From: an uncultured Flavobacteriales bacterium
GTDB taxonomy: Bacteria; Bacteroidota; Bacteroidia; Flavobacteriales; BACL11
Reading direction: 5' to 3'
Length of the DNA: 10,695 nt
NCBI GenBank assembly: GCA_913047525.1
Contig: CAJWUS010000035.1
Span: 1 to 10,695, forward strand
Part shown: in pieces, positions 1 to 7,323 of the stretch
How positions within the stretch are numbered: position 1 is the first letter of the stretch
Layout of the letters: each line of letters opens with the position of its first letter
The notes under the pieces: generated by a model
Told to the model about the DNA's origin: nothing
Seen by the model: the letters and a program-made list of their open reading frames with translations, nothing else
The model's database searches: none
Translations under genes and position numbers: made by a program

Positions 1-2226
1 TACTTCATTATAGATTTGTTTTGATTTTAATAGTGTTATTGCATTTACTCTTGTTAAAAACTCATAGGAGTTAGAAGTAAAATCAATAAGTTGATCTATG
101 GCAATAACAGAATCCTTGCTTACTCCATAATCAATAAATAAACCTAATTTAGCAATGCTTAATTTCCTTCCATAATCATTTTCTCCATTTGTATTGCGTT
201 CCATATCCTGATTCAAGAAATCTGGATTATGTGCTACTAATTTTTTATAAGAAATAGTTTTGTTTCTGTAGGATAAATCGTCTAATGTTTTTACAAAAAA
301 GTCAATAGTTTTCTCGTCTACTTCTAATTTATTGAGTAAAGCATTCTTTACTTTTAAATCATTTTGATTTCTATGCTTTTCGGTAAAATTTGCAATTAGA
401 GATTCTGCATCCTCTTTTTCCAGCTGACTAATTGCTTCCGTTTTTAGCAAATAAAATTCCTCCGCATTAAAAACTTCAAATAACAATCCTTTCTTTTTAG
501 AGTAAGAAATTTCTCTTAAGGCCACAAGCGCATCATATCTGTCCAAAATATTCTTAGCACTTATTACTTGTGCTTTCAGCATGCTGAATGATTTTTTGAA
601 AGTAATATTTTTTAAAATTTTATTATCAGGATCAAATAAAACAAAATCAACTTTCTTGCCCCTAGGAATTTTTATTTTCACTTCTTCTTGCTTGCTTTCA
701 ATTATCACGTCTTTGCTAATGGAAGTGCTATCCGTAAAATGAATTTCGAAAATGATTGGCATTTTAAATAAGCGAACAAGTTCAGTAGTATCATGCACTT
801 GATCCACTATAAAAGTTACTTCCTGCTTAATTCTTTTGTAGCTTACTTCATAATTTGGTTCGCCACCTTTATAAACCCATTGTTCCCAAAACCAATCCAA
901 TGAAAGGCCAAGTGATTCATGAAAAGCGATTAATAAATCTTCTGAATCTACATTTTCATAGGCATGTTTTTCCAAATAATGCTTGATAGCTTTTTGGTAT
1001 TCCTCCTCACCAACCACATATTTTAGCATATCCAAAACCATGGCGCCTTTCGGGTATTTTCGCACTCCGCCAGCAAAAGAACAAGCGACAGGATTGTCAT
1101 TTTTCAGGGCTTCTTTTAAGGTTTTATCTTTTGCTTTTCTTCTGGTATTATCAAAATAATTTTTACCGAAAAATTCTTTTTCTACCATATAACCATAGTA
1201 AGTTGCGAAACTCTCTTGTAGCCAATGGTGTGAGGAAGTTCTAGAAGTGATACAATCTCCAAACCACTGATGTGCCAATTCATGGGCGTTTACATACACA
1301 TAATTGATGTCGTTAAAACTTACAGAATCTACAAAATAAAAATCACCAAACAAAGTAGCGGTGGTGTTTTCCATAGCGCCATACATAAAATCTTGAACAG
1401 GAATTTGAGCATAGCTTTCCCAAGGATAAGGCACATCAATTTCCCTTTCCAAATAGTCAAACATTTCTTTGCTGAGACGATAAGCAGAATGGACTCTACT
1501 TTTCCAATCGGGATAATAATACAAATTAAGGGGCGTGCCACTTTCTGCTGTTTTTTCTAAAATATCATATTCCCCAATTCCTAGCATTATCAAATAGGAA
1601 GGATGAGGATTTGTTATTTTATAATGCCATTTTGTTAAATCTCCTTCTTCTGTTTTATCAATCAAATTGCCATTGGATAATACTTTGTAATCTTGGTCAA
1701 AATGAACAATAAGTTCTGTAATAAGTTTGTCGTTCATTTCGTCATAATGCGGAATCCAATACCTATTGTCAATGCCTTGCCCTTGTGTCCAGATTTGTTT
1801 TCGGCTTAAATCTTGCTCATCATTCCATCCAATAAAATAAATTCCTTTTCTGGGGAAGCAATAGTAATCAATAGTTACAGTATAGCTATTTTCCCAACTT
1901 AAAGATTTTGTAAAAAACAGGGTGATTCCTTTTTTATTCTGAGAAAACTTAATTTCTTTTTCATCCATCAAAATATGATGAATGATAATGTTAGGGGCAT
2001 CCAAATAAAGAGAATCTACTCTTGATAGTAAAGGTGTAAAAGTGAGCGCTACATTACCAATTACTTTTCCAATTTTTGGTTCAAAGCTCACATCTAAAAG
2101 TAAATGTTGCATATCCACATTATGCTCTCTTGGCGTGAGTTTATCGTCTTTTACATAAGTTCGATTTTGGCTAAAAACAAATAGTGTAAAAAGACAAAAA
2201 GTTAAAAGAAAGAATTTATTCTTCAT
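1..2226 (-). CDS. Exported M1-family zinc aminopeptidase, C-terminus cut by window edge
   Basis: Gluzincin metallopeptidase of family M1, expected to remove N-terminal amino acids from peptides. The reading frame is open from the ATG at 2226 to the window edge (742 codons), so the 3' end is missing. Residues 1 to about 20 form a signal peptide (MKNKFF, a hydrophobic stretch, then FSQ), placing the enzyme in the periplasm or at the cell surface. An N-terminal beta domain comes first. The exopeptidase motif GAMEN is at 283-287. The zinc site HELAH is at 315-319, with the third ligand Glu338 in WLQES, giving the canonical HEXXH-X18-E spacing. Tyr391 in VRKYPKG is the likely transition-state tyrosine. 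All catalytic residues are present, so the enzyme is probably active. The ATG lies inside the last codons of nfu, overlapping by 11 bases, which suggests co-transcription and translational coupling. The substrate is unknown, and whether a sorting domain follows cannot be seen. Confidence 0.93.
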   Translation of the reverse strand, partial: MKNKFFLLTFCLFTLFVFSQNRTYVKDDKLTPREHNVDMQHLLLDVSFEPKIGKVIGNVALTFTPLLSRVDSLYLDAPNIIIHHILMDEKEIKFSQNKKGITLFFTKSLSWENSYTVTIDYYCFPRKGIYFIGWNDEQDLSRKQIWTQGQGIDNRYWIPHYDEMNDKLITELIVHFDQDYKVLSNGNLIDKTEEGDLTKWHYKITNPHPSYLIMLGIGEYDILEKTAESGTPLNLYYYPDWKSRVHSAYRLSKEMFDYLEREIDVPYPWESYAQIPVQDFMYGAMENTTATLFGDFYFVDSVSFNDINYVYVNAHELAHQWFGDCITSRTSSHHWLQESFATYYGYMVEKEFFGKNYFDNTRRKAKDKTLKEALKNDNPVACSFAGGVRKYPKGAMVLDMLKYVVGEEEYQKAIKHYLEKHAYENVDSEDLLIAFHESLGLSLDWFWEQWVYKGGEPNYEVSYKRIKQEVTFIVDQVHDTTELVRLFKMPIIFEIHFTDSTSISKDVIIESKQEEVKIKIPRGKKVDFVLFDPDNKILKNITFKKSFSMLKAQVISAKNILDRYDALVALREISYSKKKGLLFEVFNAEEFYLLKTEAISQLEKEDAESLIANFTEKHRNQNDLKVKNALLNKLEVDEKTIDFFVKTLDDLSYRNKTISYKKLVAHNPDFLNQDMERNTNGENDYGRKLSIAKLGLFIDYGVSKDSVIAIDQLIDFTSNSYEFLTRVNAITLLKSKQIYNEV

Positions 2227-2794
2227 AGGCCACAACATCTTTTATTTGCTCAGGAAACCTTTGTTTTAAAAGCCCTTCAAGACCTTGTTTTAGCGTTAAA
2301 GATGAGGATGGGCAACCACTGCATGCTCCTTTCAAAACAACAGAAACTACTCCATTTTCAAACGACCTTAAAGAAATGAAACCTCCATCTGATTCCACAG
2401 CTGGCCGAATATATTCATCCAAAATGTCCGCTATTTTTTGCTCCATTTCTGAAAAATTCAGTGTTTCTTGCTCTGTCTTTTTTTCTACTTCTTTTATGGT
2501 TTTCAGTTCCTTAACAGCCACTCCTTCTTTGTTCAAAAAATCAGCAATAAAAATGCGGAGTTGCATGGCAATATCATCCCATTTAACATCTGCATTTTTA
2601 GTGATGGCAATAAAATTACCACTTATAAAAAGACCTTTAACAAATGGAAAATTAAAAATCGCAGCAGCAAGTGGTATTTTCTTTGCATCTTCCACAGTTA
2701 GAATTTCCATGTTTTCAGCAATTAAGATTCTGTTGGAAACAAATTTCATCACGGCAGGGTTTGGCGTACTTTCGGCATATATATTATAATTCAT
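2216..2794 (-). CDS. nfu: Nfu-type iron-sulfur cluster scaffold/carrier protein
   Basis: Cytoplasmic carrier that holds a [4Fe-4S] cluster and passes it to target apoproteins. Two domains are visible. The Nfu N-terminal domain (residues 1 to about 85) opens with IYAESTPNPAVMKF, and the NifU C-terminal domain (about 115-192) carries DGG at 136-138 and the cluster-binding CSGC motif (Cys158 and Cys161). The IscU-like domain of true NifU is absent. The frame extends upstream to 2932, but that would add 46 basic, unconserved residues and overlap murI by about 90 bases, so I reject it. Two ATGs remain, at 2803 (195 aa) and 2794 (192 aa). I chose 2794 because MNYNIYAE matches where family members usually begin, an AG-rich AAAAGA lies just before it, and a putative -7 box at 2809-2816 leaves almost no leader for the 2803 start. 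It sits 46 bases after murI. The function call is firm; the start is uncertain by three residues. Confidence 0.93.
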   Translation of the reverse strand: MNYNIYAESTPNPAVMKFVSNRILIAENMEILTVEDAKKIPLAAAIFNFPFVKGLFISGNFIAITKNADVKWDDIAMQLRIFIADFLNKEGVAVKELKTIKEVEKKTEQETLNFSEMEQKIADILDEYIRPAVESDGGFISLRSFENGVVSVVLKGACSGCPSSSLTLKQGLEGLLKQRFPEQIKDVVAYEE

Positions 2795-2808
2795 TCTTTT
2801 CATTTTAG

Positions 2809-2816
2809 CAAATTTA
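2809..2816 (-). promoter_or_regulatory. Possible Bacteroidetes -7 box upstream of nfu
   Basis: On the minus strand this reads TAAATTTG, a full match to the Bacteroidetes -7 consensus TAnnTTTG, in the gap between the murI stop and nfu. I see no TTTG at the usual -33 distance. In such AT-rich DNA the 8-mer can occur by chance, so this is a weak call. If real, nfu and the aminopeptidase gene can be transcribed apart from murI, with nfu starting at the ATG at 2794. Confidence 0.3.
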
Positions 2817-2840
2817 CATATTATCCAATTATTTTTTGGG

Positions 2841-3641
2841 TTAAGTCCAAATATTAGCTTCTTTAAGTTTGATTTCTTCTTGAAAGAAAAATCGAGCGCT
2901 TTTTTCAAATGCCTTGGTGTAGTTAGAAACAAAAAATTCGTATTTAGGTTTAAACTGATTATTTAGTAGGGTTTTATTTTTAAGCTCGGAAGCAATATGC
3001 TCGGTAACAATATTTGTAGAATTAATAACACTTATTTCCCCTTTATAGTAATCTCTAATTTCTTTGTAAATAAGTGGATAATGTGTGCAAGCCAATATTA
3101 ACTGGTCAATATTTTGCAATTCTTTATTAGATAAATATTTTGCAATAATCTTTTTGCGGATGTCTCCGTCTATAAATTTTTCTTCAATCATAGGTGCCAA
3201 AAGAGGTGTCGCCAGTGCAGTGACTATTACTTTGGGACATTTTGCATTTATTTTACTTTTATAAATATTTGAACTAATGGTAGCTTTTGTTCCGATTACA
3301 CCAACTTTACACGAATTACAACTATTGGATACTTTTTCTATTACTGGGTCAATTACATTAAAAATAGGAATATTTTTTACTGTATTTTTTATAATTTCAA
3401 AAGCAACTGATGAGGCGCTATTACAAGCTATTACAATACATTTGCATTTTTTTTCAAGAAGAAATAGTGCAATTTTTTTACTGAAATTTTGAATGGCTTC
3501 ATCAGATTTTTCACCATAAGGCAAATGCTCTGTATCTCCGAAATAAATAATAGATTCATTGGGGAGTTTCTCCTTCAAAGCATGGGCAACAGTAAGCCCG
3601 CCAATTCCAGAATCGAATATGCCAATTGGTAAATTTTGCAT
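2841..3641 (-). CDS. murI: Glutamate racemase
   Basis: Cofactor-independent racemase that converts L-glutamate to D-glutamate for the second residue of the peptidoglycan stem peptide; it acts in the cytoplasm. At 266 aa it has the normal family length. Both catalytic cysteines are present: Cys73 in IACNSAS and Cys185 in LACTHYPL. The substrate-binding signatures are also intact: FDSGIGG at 9-15 with Asp10 and Ser11, PYG at 41-43, Asn74-Ser75 and Thr186-His187. The ATG at 3641 gives MQNLPIGIFDSG, the usual start for the family. It follows ompH in many Bacteroidota, and here it lies immediately downstream of a strong terminator with only about 11 bases between the U-tract and the start codon. 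It must therefore rely on readthrough or on a promoter I cannot identify. No sign of transfer or damage. Confidence 0.97.
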   Translation of the reverse strand: MQNLPIGIFDSGIGGLTVAHALKEKLPNESIIYFGDTEHLPYGEKSDEAIQNFSKKIALFLLEKKCKCIVIACNSASSVAFEIIKNTVKNIPIFNVIDPVIEKVSNSCNSCKVGVIGTKATISSNIYKSKINAKCPKVIVTALATPLLAPMIEEKFIDGDIRKKIIAKYLSNKELQNIDQLILACTHYPLIYKEIRDYYKGEISVINSTNIVTEHIASELKNKTLLNNQFKPKYEFFVSNYTKAFEKSARFFFQEEIKLKEANIWT

Positions 3642-3652
3642 TTGCTAAAAGT

Positions 3653-3680
3653 AAAAAAAAGCATCTAAAAAAGATGCTTT
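3653..3680 (-). terminator. Rho-independent terminator after the second ompH
   Basis: On the minus strand the sequence reads AAAGCATC, a 7-base loop TTTTTTA, then GATGCTTT running into a tract of T. The 8-bp stem is perfect (3673-3680 pairs with 3658-3665) and the T run covers 3660-3653. It begins 23 bases after the ompH stop and is placed to end the bamA/ompH transcript. The plus-strand reading also gives the hairpin, with a weaker tail (TTTAAATTTT), but no plus-strand gene is present for it to end. Confidence 0.85.
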
Positions 3681-3702
3681 AAATTTTAGATTTTGTCTTT
3701 GC

Positions 3703-4206
3703 TTAAAGCCCTAATTTCTTTTTAACAAGCGACATCACATTTTCATTTTCATCTGCATAAAGAATACTTCCCATACTTGAATCAAAAATATAAGTGAATT
3801 TCCCTTTTTTGGCAACATCTTCAATGGCAGTTCTTGCTTTTGCTAAAATCGGTTCTAATAGTTCTTGTTCTTTTTTCTGCAATGCATTTTGTGCGTTTTG
3901 CTGGAAAGATTGAATTCTTTGTTCCAAATTCGTGATTTCTGCAATTTTATCTTGCTTTACTAAATCGGTATAAGTGGCTTCGTTTGCCTGATAATCCTGA
4001 ACAGATGCTTGGTATTCCGCTTGCATTGCACCAAGTTGAGATTCTAAGCTTTTGGCAAAAGTTTGCAATTCTCCTTCTGCTGTTTTCTTCTCCGGCATTA
4101 AGGATAATAATTCGCTAGAATCGATATATCCAAATTTGTTTTGCGCAAAAGTGCTAAAGCTTAAAAGTGCTAAAAAGCTTAAGATTATGATTTTTTTTGT
4201 CTTCAT
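3703..4206 (-). CDS. ompH: OmpH/Skp-family periplasmic chaperone (second copy)
   Basis: Skp-type holdase expected to bind unfolded outer-membrane proteins in the periplasm and deliver them to the BAM complex. The protein has 167 aa. A signal peptide covers residues 1 to about 21 (MKTKKIII, hydrophobic core, TFAQ). The conserved N-terminal body strand follows (KFGYIDSSELLSLMPE, 24-39). A long helical region rich in Glu, Gln, Lys and Ala (about 42-118) should form the coiled-coil arm. The segment then returns to the body with FTYIFDSSMGSILYAD (137-152), typical of Bacteroidota OmpH proteins. It lies 28 bases after the first ompH and ends just before a strong terminator, so it is the last gene of that transcription unit. 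It differs clearly from its neighbour outside the end motifs, so this is an old duplication. Its particular clients are not known. Confidence 0.93.
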   Translation of the reverse strand: MKTKKIIILSFLALLSFSTFAQNKFGYIDSSELLSLMPEKKTAEGELQTFAKSLESQLGAMQAEYQASVQDYQANEATYTDLVKQDKIAEITNLEQRIQSFQQNAQNALQKKEQELLEPILAKARTAIEDVAKKGKFTYIFDSSMGSILYADENENVMSLVKKKLGL

Positions 4207-4234
4207 CTTTTGTTTTTGTATTAGTTATTAGTTT

Positions 4235-4753
4235 TTATTTTCCTATGTAGCCCATATTTTTTAATATTTTATCGCTTTTATCTAAGTTTGGATTTGAATA
4301 GAGCATTATCAAATCACTTGAACTATCAAAAATTACAGCATATTTGCTGTTGGCTGCCAATTGCTGAATGGCATCATATACTTTATCTTGCAGAGGCTTT
4401 ATTAACTCTTGTCTTTTTCCGTATAAATCGCCATCAGGACCAAATCGTTTCTTTTGTAAATCTTTTGCCGATTTTTCTTTTGCAATAATTGCATTCTCTC
4501 TTTTGGTTTTCATCTCATCCGTAAGTAATACTTCCTGAGTTTGATAATCTCTATACATCTTATCGACCTCCGCATAAATGGCTTCAATTTCCTGTTGCCA
4601 TTGCTTGGATATTTCATCTAATTTATCTTGTGCCTGATTAAATTCTGGGATATTATTCAAGATATAATCGGTATCTACATAAGCAAATTTTTGAGCTTGT
4701 ATAGTTGAAACTGCTAAAAAGCTAACTGCTAAAATTAAAAGTATTCTTTTCAT
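4235..4753 (-). CDS. ompH: OmpH/Skp-family periplasmic chaperone (first copy)
   Basis: Skp-like periplasmic chaperone for outer-membrane proteins, 172 aa. Residues 1 to about 20 form a signal peptide (MKRILLILAV to TIQAQ). The body strand KFAYVDTDYILNNIPE (22-37) precedes a charged helical arm (about 40-100). A short Gly/Pro-containing break, RFGPDGDLYGKRQ (103-115), marks the arm and is absent from the second copy. The return strand is YAVIFDSSSDLIMLYSNP (138-155). The tail reaches GYIGK. The ATG at 4753 is the only sensible start because the signal peptide follows it directly. A putative promoter lies about 20 bases upstream, straddling the bamA stop, so the ompH pair may be transcribed both with bamA and independently. 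In Porphyromonas gingivalis an OmpH protein from the equivalent position has been tied to gingipain secretion; extending that here is inference. Confidence 0.93.
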   Translation of the reverse strand: MKRILLILAVSFLAVSTIQAQKFAYVDTDYILNNIPEFNQAQDKLDEISKQWQQEIEAIYAEVDKMYRDYQTQEVLLTDEMKTKRENAIIAKEKSAKDLQKKRFGPDGDLYGKRQELIKPLQDKVYDAIQQLAANSKYAVIFDSSSDLIMLYSNPNLDKSDKILKNMGYIGK

Positions 4754-4773
4754 AGTCTAAATTTTTAGGGTCA

Positions 4774-4803
4774 CAAATATACAAATTAAAACTGTTGCCC
4801 AAT
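4774..4803 (-). promoter_or_regulatory. Putative promoter for the ompH pair, straddling the bamA stop
   Basis: On the minus strand TATATTTG (4774-4781) fully matches the Bacteroidetes -7 consensus TAnnTTTG. ATTG (4800-4803) lies 18 bases upstream, close to the TTTG -33 element with its usual spacing of about 19-21. The -33 part falls in the last codons of bamA. The -7 box ends 20 bases before the ompH ATG, leaving a short leader. Confidence 0.55.
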
Positions 4804-7317
4804 TGAAAAATGAAACTGTCCGCCATTAGCATCCGGATTGCCAGGAATATCATCATATCCCCAACCATAATCCAAGCCCATAAGTCCAAACATAGGCAGC
4901 ATAATCCTTACTCCAAAACCTGCCGAACGCTTAACCTGAAACGGATTAAAAGAGTCGAAATTGTCCCAGGCGTTTCCGCTTTCCAAAAATCCTAAAATAT
5001 ATACCGTTGATGTAGGATTTAAACTAATGGCATACCTTAGCTCAGCTGTGTATTTATTATAAATTGTTCCGCCATTAGTTGCTGATAAAGAGTTATTAGA
5101 ATATCCTCTTAATGCTACCAATTCCCTTCCGTCCATTATTCTTCCATAACCACTTAATCCATCCCCACCCACATAGTATCTTTCGAAAGGAGAAACACCT
5201 AATTTACTATTATATGCACCTAAAAGACCCATTTCAATCCGGGTACCTAAAACTAATTTTTCGGCAAAAGAAGTATACCAAGTTGATTTCCATTTCCATT
5301 TATAATACTCTATCCATTTGTATTTTGCCTGGTCATCTAATGTAGCGTAATCATCTACTCCATCAAATAATGAATAGGGAGGAGTTAGTTTCAAACTCAA
5401 AGAAAAGTTAGAACCTTTTCTTGGAAAAGTAGGTTGGTCAACCGAGTTCCTGCCAATAGTTACACCATAACTCATATTGTTAGAATAGCCATTTCTGAAC
5501 GAAAAGAAAGACTGAGAATTACTTAATTTATATTGTTGGAAATTTATATTTTGAAAAAGTGTAAAATAATCATCCGGATATTTCAGGCGTTTCCCCAGTC
5601 CAATAGTTGCACCAGTAATTTCAATGGATTCTCTATCCTCTCCTGTTTGTCCGTTTGAGGAAACAGATTTGTAAAAAGAAACAGAAAGGGAGGTTGGTCT
5701 TTTTCCACCTAGCCAAGGCTCGGTAAAGGAGATATTATAATTTTGATAGTAAACTCCATTTGAAGATGCGGTTAAGGATAGTTTCTGTCCATCTCCTGAG
5801 GGCAAAGGAGTCCAAGCATTTTTCTTAAAAAAGTTTCTTGCTGAGAAATTATTAAAAACTAAACCCAATGAGCCAACTACTCTTCCAGCACCCCAACCAC
5901 CTTGCAAATTAATCTGGTCAGATGGTTTTTCAGCTACAATATAGCCGACATCCACTGTATGTTTTATTGGATCAGGATCAATGTCCACATTTAATTTTTC
6001 AGGATCAAAATAACCCAATTGCGCCAATTCCCTTTGCGAACGAATTATATTGGAACGGTTAAACAAATCTCCTGGTTTTGTTCTGATCTCCCGCATCACA
6101 ACATGGTCGTTGGTCTTTGAATTTCCAATTACCGTGACCTTATTTAACCGTGCTTGTTTGCCCTCATAAATCCTTACTTCCAAATCGATAGAATCGTTAT
6201 TTGTAGCAATTTCAACAGGGGTAATATTAAAGAAAAGATAGCCATCATCTAAGTATAATGAACTAATATCCGTTCCATTGGGGTTCCCAAAAAGACGACT
6301 ATCCAAAATGCTTTGGTCAAAAATATCTCCCTTTTTAATTCCCAGTAATTTATCCAATTCTTCATTGCTAAATTTCTGATTTCCCGCCCAGGAAATTTTT
6401 CTGAAATAATAAGGATTCCCCTCATTAATTGTGAGCTCAATATTTAAGGTGTTGTCTGGGTTTAGGTAGGTAGTGTCGCTTATAATTCTTGCATCCCTAA
6501 ACCCTTTTTCATTGTACTTTTCAATGATGCTATTCTTATCGGTTTGATAGGCACTAGCCAAAAATTTTGATGCTTTAAAAATTCGATACCATTTTTTTTC
6601 TTTGGTATCTTTCATGATTTTTTTTAGCTTCTTAACTGCTAGAATATTAGGTTGTGTTTTCCCAAAAATATTTTTCTTGCTTATTTCCATTTCTTTAAGT
6701 CCGATAAATTTTATTTCATTAATTTTCACCTTCTTCTTTTTATCGATAGTAAAAACCAAAATAGCAGAATTGACAAGTGTTGAATCGGCAGTTTGTATTG
6801 AGGAAACGACAATATTTAAAAATCCTTTTTCGATAAAATAATCCTTTATTTTTTGCTTGCTATTGTTCACAATATTTTGATTCAGGATCTTTCCCTTCAT
6901 CAATTTTAGTTTTTCTTTTATGGAAGTAATGTCCGATTTTTTCAATTTACCTACAAATTTAAATTTGGACAAACGGGGGTGTTCCTCTACATAAAAATCC
7001 AGAAAAATACTATTTCCATGAATTTTTGTAGCGGAGACTTTAATGTCTGCAAACAGACCTTGCTTCCACAATTTTTTTATTGAGGCACTTATATTTTCTC
7101 CTGGGACAATTATTTTATCTCCTACTTTAAGTCCTGAAATATTGATTAGAGTAGAGTGATCGAGATACTTGGTTCCTGAAATGGTAATACCACCAATAAT
7201 ATATTCGCTTGGATTGTTATATTCAATAGTTGATAAATTCTTGTGTAGGGCAACTTGTGCCTTAGTTTGCGTATAGCCACAAAAAAGGACAATGAGTAGA
7301 ATGATTTGTTTTTTCAA
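4786..7317 (-). CDS. bamA: BamA, outer-membrane protein assembly factor
   Basis: Core Omp85 protein of the BAM complex, which folds and inserts beta-barrels into the outer membrane. It has 843 aa. A signal peptide covers residues 1 to about 21 (KKQIILLIVLF to TKAQ). Five POTRA domains follow at roughly 41-112, 115-193, 195-300, 302-386 and 388-463. The third contains an extra segment (about 217-250) of the kind seen in Bacteroidota BamA. The barrel covers about 470-843, with the conserved LRGY loop-6 motif at 736-739 and a terminal Phe (GQQF) completing the beta-signal. The start is TTG at 7317: an in-frame TAA lies two codons upstream at 7323-7321, no in-frame ATG occurs before residue 140, and the signal peptide begins right after the TTG. 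The gap to uppS is 6 bases, so the two genes should share a transcript. It looks intact and essential. Confidence 0.97.
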   Translation of the reverse strand: MKKQIILLIVLFCGYTQTKAQVALHKNLSTIEYNNPSEYIIGGITISGTKYLDHSTLINISGLKVGDKIIVPGENISASIKKLWKQGLFADIKVSATKIHGNSIFLDFYVEEHPRLSKFKFVGKLKKSDITSIKEKLKLMKGKILNQNIVNNSKQKIKDYFIEKGFLNIVVSSIQTADSTLVNSAILVFTIDKKKKVKINEIKFIGLKEMEISKKNIFGKTQPNILAVKKLKKIMKDTKEKKWYRIFKASKFLASAYQTDKNSIIEKYNEKGFRDARIISDTTYLNPDNTLNIELTINEGNPYYFRKISWAGNQKFSNEELDKLLGIKKGDIFDQSILDSRLFGNPNGTDISSLYLDDGYLFFNITPVEIATNNDSIDLEVRIYEGKQARLNKVTVIGNSKTNDHVVMREIRTKPGDLFNRSNIIRSQRELAQLGYFDPEKLNVDIDPDPIKHTVDVGYIVAEKPSDQINLQGGWGAGRVVGSLGLVFNNFSARNFFKKNAWTPLPSGDGQKLSLTASSNGVYYQNYNISFTEPWLGGKRPTSLSVSFYKSVSSNGQTGEDRESIEITGATIGLGKRLKYPDDYFTLFQNINFQQYKLSNSQSFFSFRNGYSNNMSYGVTIGRNSVDQPTFPRKGSNFSLSLKLTPPYSLFDGVDDYATLDDQAKYKWIEYYKWKWKSTWYTSFAEKLVLGTRIEMGLLGAYNSKLGVSPFERYYVGGDGLSGYGRIMDGRELVALRGYSNNSLSATNGGTIYNKYTAELRYAISLNPTSTVYILGFLESGNAWDNFDSFNPFQVKRSAGFGVRIMLPMFGLMGLDYGWGYDDIPGNPDANGGQFHFSIGQQF

Positions 7318-7323
7318 TTTTTA

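Noticed and set aside
1270..1560. Plus-strand and off-frame minus-strand open frames across the aminopeptidase catalytic region
   Set aside because: The minus frame carrying GAMEN and HELAH is continuous from 2226 to the edge; the others are shadows.
2376..2789. Plus-strand open frame of 137 codons opposite nfu
   Set aside because: It lies wholly antisense to the conserved nfu domains, shows no recognisable motif, and the low-complexity composition fits a shadow of the real gene.
2795..2932. Longer nfu start at 2932, overlapping murI
   Set aside because: The extra residues are Lys/Phe-rich and unconserved, and they overlap the murI 3' end in another frame; conserved Nfu sequence starts right after the ATG at 2794.
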